5,678 nucleotides of DNA from an uncultured Bacteroidales bacterium (GTDB lineage: Bacteria > Bacteroidota > Bacteroidia > Bacteroidales > UBA932): the NCBI GenBank assembly GCA_946184255.1, contig CAMHFA010000082.1:1-5678 (forward strand), read 5' to 3'. This document shows, in pieces, positions 5,626 to 5,678 of the stretch. The notes below the pieces were generated by a model that saw only the letters and a program-made list of their open reading frames with translations, was not told the DNA's origin and searched no databases. Within the stretch, counting starts at the first letter, position 1; every line of letters starts with the position of its first letter. Position numbers and translations under genes: made by a program.

Positions 5626-5678
5626 AGCCACTTGGCAGATTTGAACTCCCGACCTGCGCGTTACGAATGCGCTGCTCT
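5626..5678 (-). tRNA. tRNA-Thr (anticodon CGT), 5' part beyond the right edge
   Basis: On the minus strand the visible part runs from the 3' half of the D-stem (GAGC) to the discriminator base. The anticodon loop TTCGTAA (5661-5667) gives anticodon CGT, reading ACG threonine codons. The variable region AGGTC (5651-5655) and T-loop TTCAAAT (5639-5645) are canonical. The acceptor 3' strand AAGTGGC (5627-5633) would need a 5' GCCACTT, outside the window. Its terminal G71 and C72 agree with the tRNA-Thr acceptor identity pairs. CCA is not encoded. Two stem positions look unpaired: A31/C39 in the anticodon stem and G51/G63 in the T-stem. About two thirds of the gene is seen. Confidence 0.88.

Noticed and set aside
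1..5678. A new defence, mobile or biosynthetic system
   Set aside because: Every substantial open frame belongs to a known housekeeping or envelope family, gaps are short, and there are no repeats, integrases, transposases or CRISPR-like arrays.

Overview
The window looks like ordinary chromosomal DNA from a member of the Bacteroidota, most likely the Bacteroidales. Four intergenic or gene-end sites match the Bacteroidota -7 promoter box TAnnTTTG (TAACTTTG, TAAATTTG, TATATTTG, TATTTTTG). Two of these have a TTG at the -33 position with the same 20-base spacer. Start codons lack convincing Shine-Dalgarno sequences, leaders are very short, and one product is a lipoprotein typical of this phylum. 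A more precise taxonomic placement is not possible from the sequence alone.

Layout from left to right. (1) The 3' part of a phosphoglucomutase/phosphomannomutase-family gene on the plus strand, cut by the left edge. (2) Converging on it with only 7 bases between stop codons, mnmA (tRNA 2-thiouridylase) on the minus strand, carrying an extra stretch of about 105 residues between its catalytic domain and its C-terminal domain. (3) Divergent from mnmA across 73 bases, cdd (cytidine deaminase) on the plus strand; the two promoters interleave. (4) Directly after cdd, the small SRP RNA gene ffs on the plus strand, with its promoter inside the last codons of cdd. (5) A ZIP-family metal transporter on the minus strand, converging on ffs. 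(6) Divergent from it across 59 bases, a lipoprotein metallophosphoesterase with a PA14-like C-terminal domain on the plus strand. (7) At the right edge, the 3' two thirds of a tRNA-Thr(CGT) gene on the minus strand, ending 5 bases from the phosphoesterase stop.

The genes do not form one pathway. They are single-gene transcription units packed head-to-head and tail-to-tail: sugar-phosphate metabolism, tRNA thiolation, pyrimidine salvage, protein targeting, divalent metal uptake and a cell-envelope phosphoesterase. I found no mobile element, CRISPR array, phage gene, toxin-antitoxin pair or defence system, and nothing I would call a new biological system. The points most worth a second look are the MnmA insertion, the tightly interleaved mnmA/cdd promoters with a near-leaderless mnmA start, the ffs promoter hidden in cdd, and two mismatches in the visible stems of the edge tRNA.
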